In this document: positions 13,601-26,200 of the stretch, piece by piece
Layout of the letters: the number at the start of each line of letters is the position of its first letter
Numbering within the stretch: position 1 is the first letter of the stretch
From: Gymnogyps californianus
Lineage: Eukaryota; Chordata; Aves; Accipitriformes; Cathartidae
Assembly: GCF_018139145.2 (NCBI RefSeq)
Contig: NC_059481.1
Location: 14,868,368-14,932,367, forward strand
Reading direction: 5' to 3'
Length of the DNA stretch: 64,000 bases
Notes under the pieces: generated by a model
The model's database searches: none
The model's input: the letters and a program-made list of their open reading frames with translations, nothing else
What the model was told of the DNA's origin: nothing
Translations under genes and position numbers: made by a program

Positions 13601-16600
13601 ATTTTCACGAAATACAGAAGAACGTACTACTTCTGAGACTCCTATCACTCTTATAAGAACTTGCCAACAAGTTCAAAAGTTGTGGAAAAACGAGCAAGGA
13701 CTCACGGACAGGTAACGTGACTGGAGATGCCTCAACTGACCAGAAAACAAGTATATTATTACACTTCAAGGCAGCCTCTGAAAGCATCAATGCAAAAGCT
13801 GGTGATTTGATAAAAAACTGCAGGCCTATCTTAAGACTACATGGTAACTTTCTTAATCCACGTCTATTTAGAGAGATGAACTCACATCTGCTGTTTAAGA
13901 AAGAAAATACTTAGAAACAACAAGTTCTGCTCAGTATGTTTAGTATCTATGAACAATGCTTAAGGTGCCCCTGTGAAATGAAGAGATAATAAAAAATAGG
14001 TAGCTCTGGTGACACGAAAGCTGTCCTTTCCTCCTTGAATTTACTCCTTATCATCTTTAGGGGAAATATCAACTAAAGGCAAATTCTAGGAAATGTCCTG
14101 AAGACTGACGTTGCTTGGAAATTTCTCTTCCACATTGTAGTTTCTCTTCATTCTCTCGAAGCTGTGCTCCATAACATGTAACCAAGCTTAGTATAGTTTT
14201 AAAAATTAATGTCTCTGACATTCAGAGACATTCACTTACAAGCAGTTATTCCAGCAAACATCTCAGCAAATCTAGGATCTCTCTCTTGGGAGAAGATAGC
14301 ATCAGGCTTTTCCACAGACTTTCCACCCTCATGAACGTTAGCTGGTATACTTGGAACAGGCACCTGTTGAGATACACAGAGGAAGGTAATCCCCTCCATC
14401 ATATTTGACGAAAAGGAATTCAGGGACAGTCACAATGTATCTTTACTTTTGCTGAAATCTGCCATTGCTTTACATTTTAAAGGATCAAAGGCACAAAAAT
14501 AAAAACTTGAGAAATTTCACCTGAGATAAGTCATAGGATGACAGCCCATCTCTTTGATGTACTTCAAGTTCTGCTTGCTGCTGCTGAAGTTGTCTGCAAA
14601 GGAGACAAAATGACTTCATTACAAAAACTAATTAAGATACAAAAAGGAACAGCCATGGTCTCCTATTTTGTACTCTGAGTGAAATGTCTCTCAGGTGATT
14701 TACTAAATCCTTTCCTGTGAGATTCATGTGTTTTTATAGCTTTCTCATTGAGAAAGCTTGCACCACAGGAATGTAACATGGCACACAAAAAGTTTTGCTG
14801 TAACAGCACAGAAATGTAGGTGGGTAAGTAATGGAGGATGGAATACAACCTCCTTATAAAGGATTTAAGAATTCACTACTAAGACACCAAGAATGTCTTC
14901 CTCATGTTAACAATGAATATACCAGACCCCTTCGCTGATTCTACTGAAGTAAACAGGAAACCTCCAGTAACGTTAACGCAGAATATGCCGGTCAATAAGA
15001 AAAAGTGATCAAAGCTCTGTCTGAAGCATGTCAGACCAAATGGAACAACCTGTTAAGCTAGAAAGAACTGCGTATAAATCCTTCTTTGTAATAAAACCTA
15101 TTTAACATGCTTTGGTTCTACTCTCCTCAGGATCCAAGTCCAGATTCTATGCAATTTTTGAAAGCTTTTAAGGCAGTGAATGTCCAGAAATAAATTGCTT
15201 GTGCTACTACATAAAATCAAGACATTACATAAAATCAATTTGTGTTGACAAATGCTACAGAAAACACGTCTCCTTTTCACACTAATCAGAACTGAAAAAA
15301 AAAAATATCCGTTGTTTAAATGAGATAAAAAGCACTGGAAGTAATAGCCTTAATCCAATTATATGAATTTAGGAAAAATTAAATGTGCAGCAGCAATAGA
15401 AAAATACTTCAAAAGAAACTGCCAGAGCTAATAAATGTCAGGGGCCATATGCCAGAATGAAGAACTTTAGTGTTGAAAACTCTGCAGATCCTTGAAATGC
15501 ACTTGATTTGTGTTTAGTGTCAGGCGCTGTTACTTAACTATGACAATTAGCCAATATCAACAGACAAAACCATTGGAAGTCATGAGAATTAACTGACAGG
15601 TGACCTGTAGGGATAGCACGCAAGTGGTGGTAAGTTAGGCACATTCACATTCTACATGTGCAAATATTGCCTATTTATAAAAATGTACAGATCTTTTATA
15701 TAGTTGTAATATCTCTAGCACAGTGATCTTCTGAATCCATTTCTTCACCTGCTTTTTTTAATTCTGAAAGGACACAAATTCAAAGCTCCTAATTTAAAAA
15801 ACAAAATCAGAGACAGTTATATTAATTATTGCTATCAGAAATTTTGAAGTTACTGTAACAAAACAACTTCTACACAAAAAGCCACTGTGCAGTACAGTTT
15901 ATCAGAAATAAAACCCAATCCTTTTGAAATGAAAGGCAAAAGTACTACTGATGCATTAAGACCAGAATTTTACCATTAAAATGTGAACTTACGCTTTCTT
16001 GTTTAGACTTATACCATCCCCACGTTGGGTGATTAGGAACCTCACTTGTCTGAGCATAGGTTTGTGTGATTGTTTGCAGACAGACAAACCCAGCTTTGTC
16101 CCAATGCTGAGCTGGGACGGCAGAGCGCGAGAGCCACATGATCTTGCCAGCACAGCGCTGGGTTTGAGCTGTGCCCGGGCTGCAGCCTGATCAAGCAACA
16201 GCCCTGAACAGCACGGCCACGGCATCACCTTCACTTCACAACTTCACGTTGAAAGCAGCTTGCAGCCAACAGGCCAGCTGACACGCACACACAACAACTT
16301 GAGATTTCCCTGTAAAAAGGAAAGGCTCCGCCACGGCCCTTGTCTGAAGAAGCATCACTGCCATGGAGAAGGCAGAGTCCCTTGCTCTGGCATGGGCCAG
16401 TACCACGAAGGGCACTGAACAAGTCTCTAGGGTGAAGCTGGGAGCTTGCTGCCATTGCAGCATCTCCAGGAAGACTGCCTGTGTCATGACAAAAAACCTC
16501 AGCAGCTGTGAAATTATCTAAATGTTTTGCACCGTCCATTAACAGTTGCTTTCTGTCACTTGGTCACAATTAGGAAGATTACTTTTGGCCTGAGGATGCA

Positions 16601-19600
16601 GAGGTAGCACACTATCTCTGTAAGGCTCTTTGCTCAGTTCGCAAAGAAGATACGAACACCCCCAAATTATGCTAAAGCTCAGAAATGAGGATAAGATTGG
16701 AGTTTGACTGACAAGAAAGTAAGCTTGATACTTGCAAATGATACTTGACAGCGGTCACAGTTTCTGTATGCTTCTGGCCTCTTTCTGAAGGAAAAATCAC
16801 CTAACAGACAGGAATTACACACCACGTGGGTTTTCCCCCAGAGAGACACTATAATGTGACAGGCGGTAATAGATGAGATTTTGCAAAATAGCAAGATCAT
16901 GGATTTGAAACTCTGGAAAATTAGGATATATTTTTGGCAACAGGCTTGAATTTTAGATTTTTATCCAAATTTTCTTTTAAATTTTGAACTAGATAGAGTC
17001 AAATGTCAAGGGACTGAGAGACAAACTTGCAGACAAAGTCAAATCACAAATTAGGCGCAAACTGATGGGAATGTGAGGGACTACTCAAACAAGCTACTGA
17101 AGTAAGTAACGGATTTTTCCACCCCTTGATGCTTTTCCAGAAGACACTTTGCTCAGACAGCAGTTACTAGGCTCCATGGCAAACTGGACAAAAATCTGTG
17201 ACCTGCAGCAAACAGAAGATTGGAGTAGATGGCCAAAAGCCTTCTGCTAGCCTTACGGTGTAAGAACACATAATACACAGAATGACTTTTGTGCTATGAG
17301 TTACATGCAAAAAAAGTCAGTCCTCCAGGTCATTAGAGCGCCATGCATTTTTCCACATTATTTTAGCCAGCAGAAAATTCCTAAAAATTACCTCTGGAAT
17401 GCAAAGAAATTCTTTGTTCGCAAGCATAAAATGCATACTTTTCCAACAGAACTATAGGAGGTAATTTAATCATGGCAAATCTATGGGGAATTTTTTTTAA
17501 ATACCACCCTGTGGACAAGAAACACCCATTAAATCCTGTTGTTAACGTGAAAGCTAATTACACTGTTTCATTTGTTTTTATTACCAACGACTTGGTGCGT
17601 GTGTCAATAAACAGCACATTAGGTCTCTTCTGTTCCGTATAAAGTATGTTTTCTTGATTCAGCCATATACATACAAATGAGCCAAACAAAACAGCATACT
17701 TACTAGTTATTTGTTTGGTAGGCACTTCTAACTTAGTGCTCCTTCGCCTTCTCTATCTTTCATCTCTAATACTCATTAAGCTGCGGTACAATATAAATAC
17801 CACATTGTGTTAACAGCACTGAACTTTGGGAACAACCTCCCAAATCCATTTCCTACAAAACCCAAATACTTAAGTGTATCTTCACTGAACTCTGTGCAAG
17901 CTATGCTGCGCTTAATTAAGACTGAAATGTAAAGCCAGGTTAGCATCTTCTGCTGTTGTTTGCTGCTACTGTATAAATAGTTCAAATGACGCTTTAAATC
18001 TGAAAGAAACTGTACAGCAATTCACGGACCAGCCGACCAGGGAGAGCTGAGCGCTGCTGTCGTGGCTGCTTCAGACCTGGCCATCTAACCAGCCCTTTTG
18101 ACTGAACAGTCAACACATGCAGGTCCCTTCAGTCACTCAATTGCTAGATCATTTTTGTACAGATGATACAAAACAAGAGCTTATTACCAGTTTGGGCAAA
18201 ACTCAAACTGCCTTCTGACTTTGAAACCAAAACCCAAACCATCCTTGGTTTCAATTTCAGTTTCACAGCTTCAAGGAATAAATGAAAGAGAAATTTCCTG
18301 GCTCTACAGGATACCCAACATAGCAAGTAAGGTATTGTCTGGGTCAACAGAGGACTGCCTGTACTGCAGGAACTCCTGGCTCACCCACAAGTTCGGTATG
18401 AAACTGGGAAAGCCCTTGGCTTGAACAAGGAATGGTTCAGTGAATCTGAAAGTTTTGATAGTTAATTCAAATTTACTTCAGTAAATGTACTTGGAGGAAA
18501 AGGGAAGATTCTGTGAAAGCTCCTTTGACGTTAGAGAGGATTTCAGCCAAATTAATCTCTCTCTATGAACACTGAAGTCACCTGTTCCTCTTCCAGGCAT
18601 CACAGTAACCAAAAAAGGATTTGAACTTTAAAATTAACAGAAGAGAGAAACAATACTACTGTACCCCTACCAAGCTATTTTTATGGAATACAGGCACATG
18701 TGCTTCCTGTGTCTGGTTGGGACAAAAAGGGAGCAATAAAAGCCTTGGGGCTGCCGTTGTAAAATCCTCTTTCAGAAACTCAAAATCTCCCTCTTTTAGC
18801 CTACAGTTTCAAAGTCACCCCTGTGAAAGGGTCTGTCTTACACTGGCCTTGAGGGATCAGATAGCCCACAGATGGCACGGGGATCATGAGAAAGTAAGTC
18901 TTTAGCACCACTACCATAGACTGGAATTTTATCAGACTAGTTGATCTCTTCAGTATTTTGGCCCATGAGAATCTGAAACAGAAAGCATCTCTCCCACAAG
19001 CGCGGGCTGATTCATCCGACAGGCTGCCTCCAGCAGTGACCTGTGCCAGCTCACTCCGAGACAAAAGTCTTGAGACTCAGGACAACTGTAGGATTCATAA
19101 ATTCACACAGTGCAACATAGGACTTTGGGGCTTACAAAAATGAAACAGCAAAATTTCCATAAAGGTCAGAAAAATATCTTTCTTCTATGTATAAAAAGAC
19201 TTTTATATAGTTTTATCTATCACCATGACAGATTATTTTATTCAAATGCTGCTCTATGTGTATGTTAAATAAACTTTGATCACAGTAATTATTTCTTTTT
19301 GGAAATCAAACAGTCCCACCTACACAGGAAAATGTGGTCAAACGGGGGAACTCTTCTTTTCAGCCGAACCCAGCACAAATGCTACATGTTAAATGCTTCA
19401 TGTCTCCAGGAAGTTTCTCTTGGATGACTACACCCGAGTGAAACTGAGAGAAGTTTTCTTTTCTTTTTTTGCAAGGAACTAAGCGAACATTTGAACCTAA
19501 TGTTTCGTTGTCCTTCCGCACCAAAAGCAAGTTTGGAAAGTTGACTGTTTGAAGCTCCAAAGGAGTATCTTTAAAAAAAAAAAAGAAAAAAAGAAAAAAA

Positions 19601-20176
19601 CCAAAACAAACAAATAAAACCAACAAAAAAAAAAAAGAAAAGGGGGGGGAGCAATTAATCCCTCCACAACTGGAACCACCACTGCCCTCTATAGTCTTTT
19701 GGGAAAACGCTGTTCGCTGACCAACGCAAAATGAGAGCTATTCTGTTAACAGACAGACACACAGACATACGTACTGTGGCTTTAAACTATCCTAAGTTAA
19801 AAACTGATTTAAACCTAGAACTTTTGGCTACATTGTCTTTACAATTTCATGATTCATTTTTAACTGTCTCAAACCTGTATTTTATGGAGCTGGCTAGGTT
19901 ATCACAGCGACAGACAAATCAAAGTTTGTCTCTGTGCAGCACTGCCTACAACTGTGCAGTGGAAGGCACCCCTGCTTGGTCTCCATGTGAAGCACTTTGC
20001 TGGACCCAGAGCATCTGATACTTCCACCGACACGTAAAGATGGCCACATACACCAGGGTCGGTGCCGAACATCTAGCCCCAGCAGGAGCTGAATGAGGAG
20101 GCGGAAATCAAGAGTTACCATGACGTACAACTCCGCAAGGCATCTAGGAAATCAGAAGTCAAAACATGACCCCAAA

Positions 20177-20211
<35 letters not shown>

Positions 20212-23200
20212 AGAAACAGGCAGGAACAGCAGCACATTACAGTAGTACTCTTTGGAAATCTTTCTGAGAAGTGGGAGAAAACGGGGAAAAACAGAAAACA
20301 GTTTGAATAATGCGTTCTTTCTACTATTCAAAAGCAGATGTATAATGCGTTGTATCTTGCCATAAGACTAGAACATTTTCTACATGACAGGAAAGAGAGA
20401 ACATCCTCTGTCAAAGTAGCAGCAGGCAACTTCCATATTAGGTCAACATTTCTGGGTTGTTATTCAAACCTAGCAAGGGAGATATAACAAGAGCCAGAAG
20501 CTGGCACAGTCCTATTCATCACAGTAAGTGCTGCGATGCCAAGCTGAACAGTATAGTAGAGGCTTGGAAAAAAACATTCCCAGAGTCAACACAACATAAG
20601 TCTACAGCCCCACTTTTTGATCTGTGGACTCTTGGGAACAAAGCACAATTAAGCCAGCCTGGGACAGATTTCAGAATTTGCTTTTGATTTTGCAGGCCTG
20701 TTTTTGCATATACAAATTATTTGGAAAAGAAATATGGGACAGCAGAAATGTGGAAATATCTATTTTGATGCACAGTGCAGACAGGAAGATATTTAGCTGT
20801 CTGATTTCAAGACACATTTGCTTGTTTTCAATGAGCTTAACTATTCAGTTGCTTAAGCCTGACTTTTTGCATATGCAGAAAAAAATGAGCAAAACGATTG
20901 TGATGCTAGGTTTCAAGTGAGTGAAAGCACAGCCCTTCTAGTCCAGGTATGTGTCACGTCCAAAGGAGCAAGTCAAGGAACACCCAGAGACAACTTACTA
21001 GCTTCCTAAGTTCAAATGCCAAAGCCCCAGGGGTTGGTTTTGCAAGTGGAGCTCTCAGCATGCATCTCCACTAGTAGACTGCTCGTTCAGCATTTTCATT
21101 ATACAGTCTAACAGGTTGAGATCTTAAAACCAATGATTTCCTCTAAGCTAAAAACTTGGCAAAAAATCTTTGGTCAGACCAGAGCAGATTTTGTTTTAGA
21201 AATAGATTAAGTTTATATTGGAAAGAAGAAATATTTATAAAAAACCCCCACACTATAAAGCAATGGCTTTATCAAGGCCAGATTAGCTTCTGCAGTTACT
21301 GGCTCAGAACTCAGGAGGCTCCAAAAGCATCTCTGCTCAGTTACACAGTGACGAACCTCCACTATACTCCTAGGATGCCCTCCTCCTAAGAGGCTGAATG
21401 ACAGGTTTTTGAAAATATTAATTCAAAGACAGGACGATTTAATTTCCCTCTTAAGATAAGGCGTTGGATCTGTCCCCATACTTGGGGATATTCCACCAGA
21501 TCTTAACTGAGTGTCAGGAACCCTTCCCACTCAAGCCTCCTAGGAAATAATCTTGCCAGCTTTCATAGGCCGTAAGAGTAGACACAGCTCAAGGAGAAGG
21601 TGCCCAGGACTACGGAATGGTATGATCACAGTGAACACAGCCACACAATTTTCTCTTTGGCTTAGGAATCAGGCTAACCTTCCTCCAATATCAGGACAGC
21701 TGGTCTGCTGCTGGAAGCTCTGTGCTAGCTTCAGGCAGCCTGGACTGAGATCAATGGGCTTGTCTAATGACATAACAGATAAGTGACGTTTCTCCCCCAG
21801 TGCAGCCAGGCCCTGGAAGCATCGCAGGATAATGACACAGAGAAACAGCTACACTGTGAGATCTCATGATGCAGAAGAACTCTGTCACAGACTGTACTGT
21901 TATAGAGAAACAAATGTAGCTAGAAATAGGCTACCAAAAAATCGGAATGTGCTTTACAGCAAAAAGCAATGCTTAAATTCTTTCAAAACCATGTACGCGA
22001 GCATTTGGAAAGGCACATACTTCACATTAGTGTTGGTGCAGATGATGTATTCAATCTCATCGGAATAAGGATTCTGAAATGTGAAGCTGCTGGTTCTGAT
22101 CAGCATCCATTCCCGGTTTTTGGTACGAAAACGATACATCACAGACAGGACTTGACCTTTCAGTTTCACAACCTGCAAAACCATTTGGAAAGGTTAATAA
22201 AAGGAGATTGCTACCTGCTGTGCAAATGAATAGTAAACAGCAGTAACTGGTGTGTTTTAAACTTGAATTACAGAAAGCTATGGACTCAGTAGGAAGATTC
22301 TTAATTTGAAGAGAATAAGCAAAATCTGATTCATGTTTGCAGCTATTTCCTTCAGAATGAAACCCTCACGCTTTGTTGTATAAAACGCCATTTTCCAGCC
22401 TGCATATGAAAACACAGATTCAGGACAACCAACAGGTTGTGCTGTTATCCCAACAGGGAATCTTTAAGAAGGTTTTAATGTGGAATGCTTATTGAGAGAT
22501 TGACAGAAACCAAACTGAGGATCTTTTAAATGTTTATATGTAAATCATAAACCAAATATTGCAGCTGAAACAAAAGCTCACAAGAAAAAACATTTTGAGG
22601 TTGACTATCTGCTTTTCTGCATGGGTATCTAGCTATACAATTCATATATGTGATATGACAAATCACACATCAGCATCAAAATTTACAATAATACTAAAGA
22701 AAAATGGCTTTTTTAGAAACCATACATGGTTGTTTTGGTTTTTTTCCCAAACACATTATAAGACCATCTACGATGGCAAAGTGCTAAGAGGAAACGCTTC
22801 TGGCTTTCAAAACAAGTAAGAGTGAGCCAGCCTTTGAACGGAGAGAACACCAACAAGCCACTGTCCATTTTAATAGTATTAATGAAACCAGAGAGTAAAT
22901 TCTTTGCTTGGACAGCCTATTTGTTTATGACTAAGAATTCAGATGTCTGGCAAGACTCAGTTCAAATTCTGTCTTTAGTAGCTGAAGTTTTGTTGGGCAT
23001 CAAGTGAGAAGTAAGAAGCAGCCAGCTAAAGAAGTATGCTCAAAACAATACTGGCACACTGGCACTGTAACTGCATTTTATGTGTTATCTAACAATCTTG
23101 GTTTAAATCAGAAGAAAACTTATATGGTTTCAAGTCATTCAGCTGGCACTTACCTGGGCTATCTGTGTTTATTTTTTATTGCCTTTCCACCAAGCTATCT

Positions 23201-26200
23201 CAGGGGGGCCTCAGGGAAGGAAAGGGAAGGTCTACTGCAAATAAATGCCACATCTCTTTGTGGATTCTTAATCCTTATCCACTGGAACTTATTTTTTATT
23301 AGCTATCTGCAGCCTGTATTCCTTAAAAGTAGAAAACCCAGTATTTACCCTCTGTCTTTATCAACAAGGCATTGGATTAGGAAAAATGCTCCAATCCTGT
23401 TTTTTCCAAAGGTCCGCATTTCAAATTGATCAACTGGATACAGGATTAAATGGAAAGAATGCAAACAGAAGACACAGAAAGCTTTAGCAATGCCCAGGAA
23501 AGTTCAAAATAATACTGAGGCAAATGCTTTTGTAGTTTGAGTTCAGTGAGTGACATTCTTTTATCAGCAATTTTCTACCACCACACCCAGGGTAAAAAAC
23601 ACAGAGCTTGTGTAAAAGTGTCCAATCTGAATAGCATCCTACTGGATATCAAATAGCTGTATTCTGGATCCTTTGATACTAAACTCTATTTGTTGATCTT
23701 GGCCTTGAGACTATCTTATTCTAGCCTGATTTTCCCACCCTGATGAATGAATTTATCTTCCTAAGGAAGTGAAAGCTTTGAGATGGATACTGGCAACTGA
23801 CCAAAAACTGCAAAACCCTCCATCCCTCCTCTGTTATGCAGCAACCTGGTTCTGATACTGTCAGCAAATTAGAAATGTCAAGTTTTCAGAGGGTTTTAGA
23901 AAAAAAAGAGAGTTTATTGGACATCACAGTTACCTTTTTAATGAAAAGATTTCTAAGGCCAAACCAACAATAATAAAACAAACTGCAGTGATCTATTGTC
24001 CTGAAGTCTGAATTAAGCAAACACTAATTCTGTAATAATATATAAAGCATAGAGATCGCTGGTGGGAAAATCCTGAACTGTCTTAAAACAGTGCACACAA
24101 ACAAGATAACACAAAAAATTTCAAAGCTAATATTTAACCTTTACTTTCTTACATTCTTTGGAAATAAAAACCACCTGGTGCATAGCTTAACTGTTTACTT
24201 CAGTCTTTTATTGCAGGATTGAAATAACCGTCCCAATCACACTGCTACTGTACTGAACAAAAATATACCGAAAATGGAATTGCCTACTAAAGAAACAGCA
24301 CAATATTTTCATAGATTGGACACAGGTCGAGTGAACAGGAACTTTCACTTCTAAACCACATTTTTTCCTGCTGTCTTTTTGTATGACCTTAAGCAAATCA
24401 TGTAGGTCCCTGATCCAGCGAATCATTTATACACATGCCTAATACTGAGTAGGGACAGTGAAGTCCCCAGCAAGTGAGTGCAGGGATACACCAGCAGCCT
24501 CCCACCGCCTGATCTCACTCTCAGTGAACACAGTGAGGACCAAGTCATTAACTCGAATGTTAGTTAGTCAGCCCTTCTGAGCCCCAGGCAATCACTTCAG
24601 AGACGGATGTTTGACGTGTTACTATCCAGCAGCTCTCTGTCATTGTGTCTTGGATAAATTAGTGGAATCAATCATTTGGGCATTAGTGAAAAAAAGCATA
24701 TATGTTCTCGCTGCTCTTCTTGCACCACTGATGCGATCAGGCACAAGTTCAGGGAGCTGAACCAGCTGAAAGCTAGTCCCATGCAAAAGCAGTTAGTCCC
24801 TGAGCTAGCCTACCCGGCAAGTCCATCTGTGCTAGTATCAGGACAGTAGGAAGGGTGGGGAGGAGGTCAGGGAGGAGAGAACAAGTGGGAGTAGGACCTG
24901 CCTCCTGGTGACAGCTACCCATCAGGTAGGTTCAGCATCACACCCCCAACCAAGGTGGGGCAGAGAAGATGACTGGCTGTGGTGACCTATTTCAAGCATC
25001 TTAACTCTCACAGGCTCCTGCCTGTGAATCAACATCTTGAATTTAAAAAGCCTTTAGCTGCTGTTTGAACTCAGTCCATTCAAGGGACAGGAAGTGGATG
25101 CAGAGTGCTCACAGAGCCTTTCCTGCCAGCTTAGCAGTGCGGTTGGTAGCCTCCACTTGAGGGAGAGGCTGGTGAGAAATGGTTCAAGAGTACTGGTATC
25201 TTACACTATCTCAAACACTTCTGCAGAGAGCATAATCTCAGTTTCACAGTCTATTCTATGGACACAGAACAGCATTTAGTTGTTTTCCCCAGAGAGGCTT
25301 TTCAAGCTCTGGTTTTGCATGCCATGCCTGAATAAATAGCTGGCTATACAAATTACTTTAGAAGTCACTTCATATCCATGTTTCAGAGCTGAAAATACAT
25401 CTCAGCATCCAATGCAAGATGGATCAACAAAACTGGGTTGAGCTGTTTTCAGAAAATCTGGAACCACTTAGATCATCTGAACCTCAGTAATCAGTTAAAC
25501 ATAGTACACCGCGCTTTCTAGTGCAGTAGGGAAGGCGCTGAAAAGACCAGCAACAAGCAGAACTGATCACAGATCCATTTGAAACAATAAGCTCTACAAC
25601 GGAATAAATGCCCTTGACGTAGCTGATATAAATGTGGCCCACTGTAAAAACGAATCCAGATCAGTAACTCTTTCCACATGTTGTATTTCTTTTGTTACTT
25701 CTGTCTGCATTTTAATTCCTAATAGGGAGAAGGGCCAAATTCTCTATTGATGTAAAGTGGTGTAACCCCATTAAAGTATGAGACACATCATCTATGCTAG
25801 CAGAGAATTTAGGTCATAAACAATCCAGCATTACAGAGGAGTGTAACTACTTTCAAATCAACGGCCCACCTTGGAAGGTAAATACTTTTGGTTACCCAAC
25901 ATAGTAAGTAACTTTTGGTTACTTAACATAGTGGGATCTACACAGGCATCTCCAAAACAGCTCTAACTGTGCAGTGGACACTCATTTAATTTTTTGTAAA
26001 AAGAAAACAAAATGTATAACTAGGTGACTTACTTCTGAAAACACAGCAAACAGATGCTGCAGTTTAAACTACCATTTATGCAGCTTAACTGATTAGTAAC
26101 TGATCAACAAATTGTTTCGTATCTTGCCACTCCTTCTCCTGCGTAACAGAAAAAATACCTTGAAATGAAAAATAAAAGCTACTTCTCTGAACAAAATAAT

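Larger units (their letters stand above)
14594..22020 (-). other. ARNT2: ARNT2 intron, 7,427 bp
   Basis: No gene, LINE or LTR was recognised. It contains an A-rich purine tract ending in a G8 run (about 19571-19649) and an A29 run (20180-20208). The rest is ordinary AT-rich intron. Confidence 0.85.

Noticed and set aside
20100..20208. Processed pseudogene ending in the A29 run
   Set aside because: No coding similarity, no AATAAA before the run and no flanking duplication were seen.
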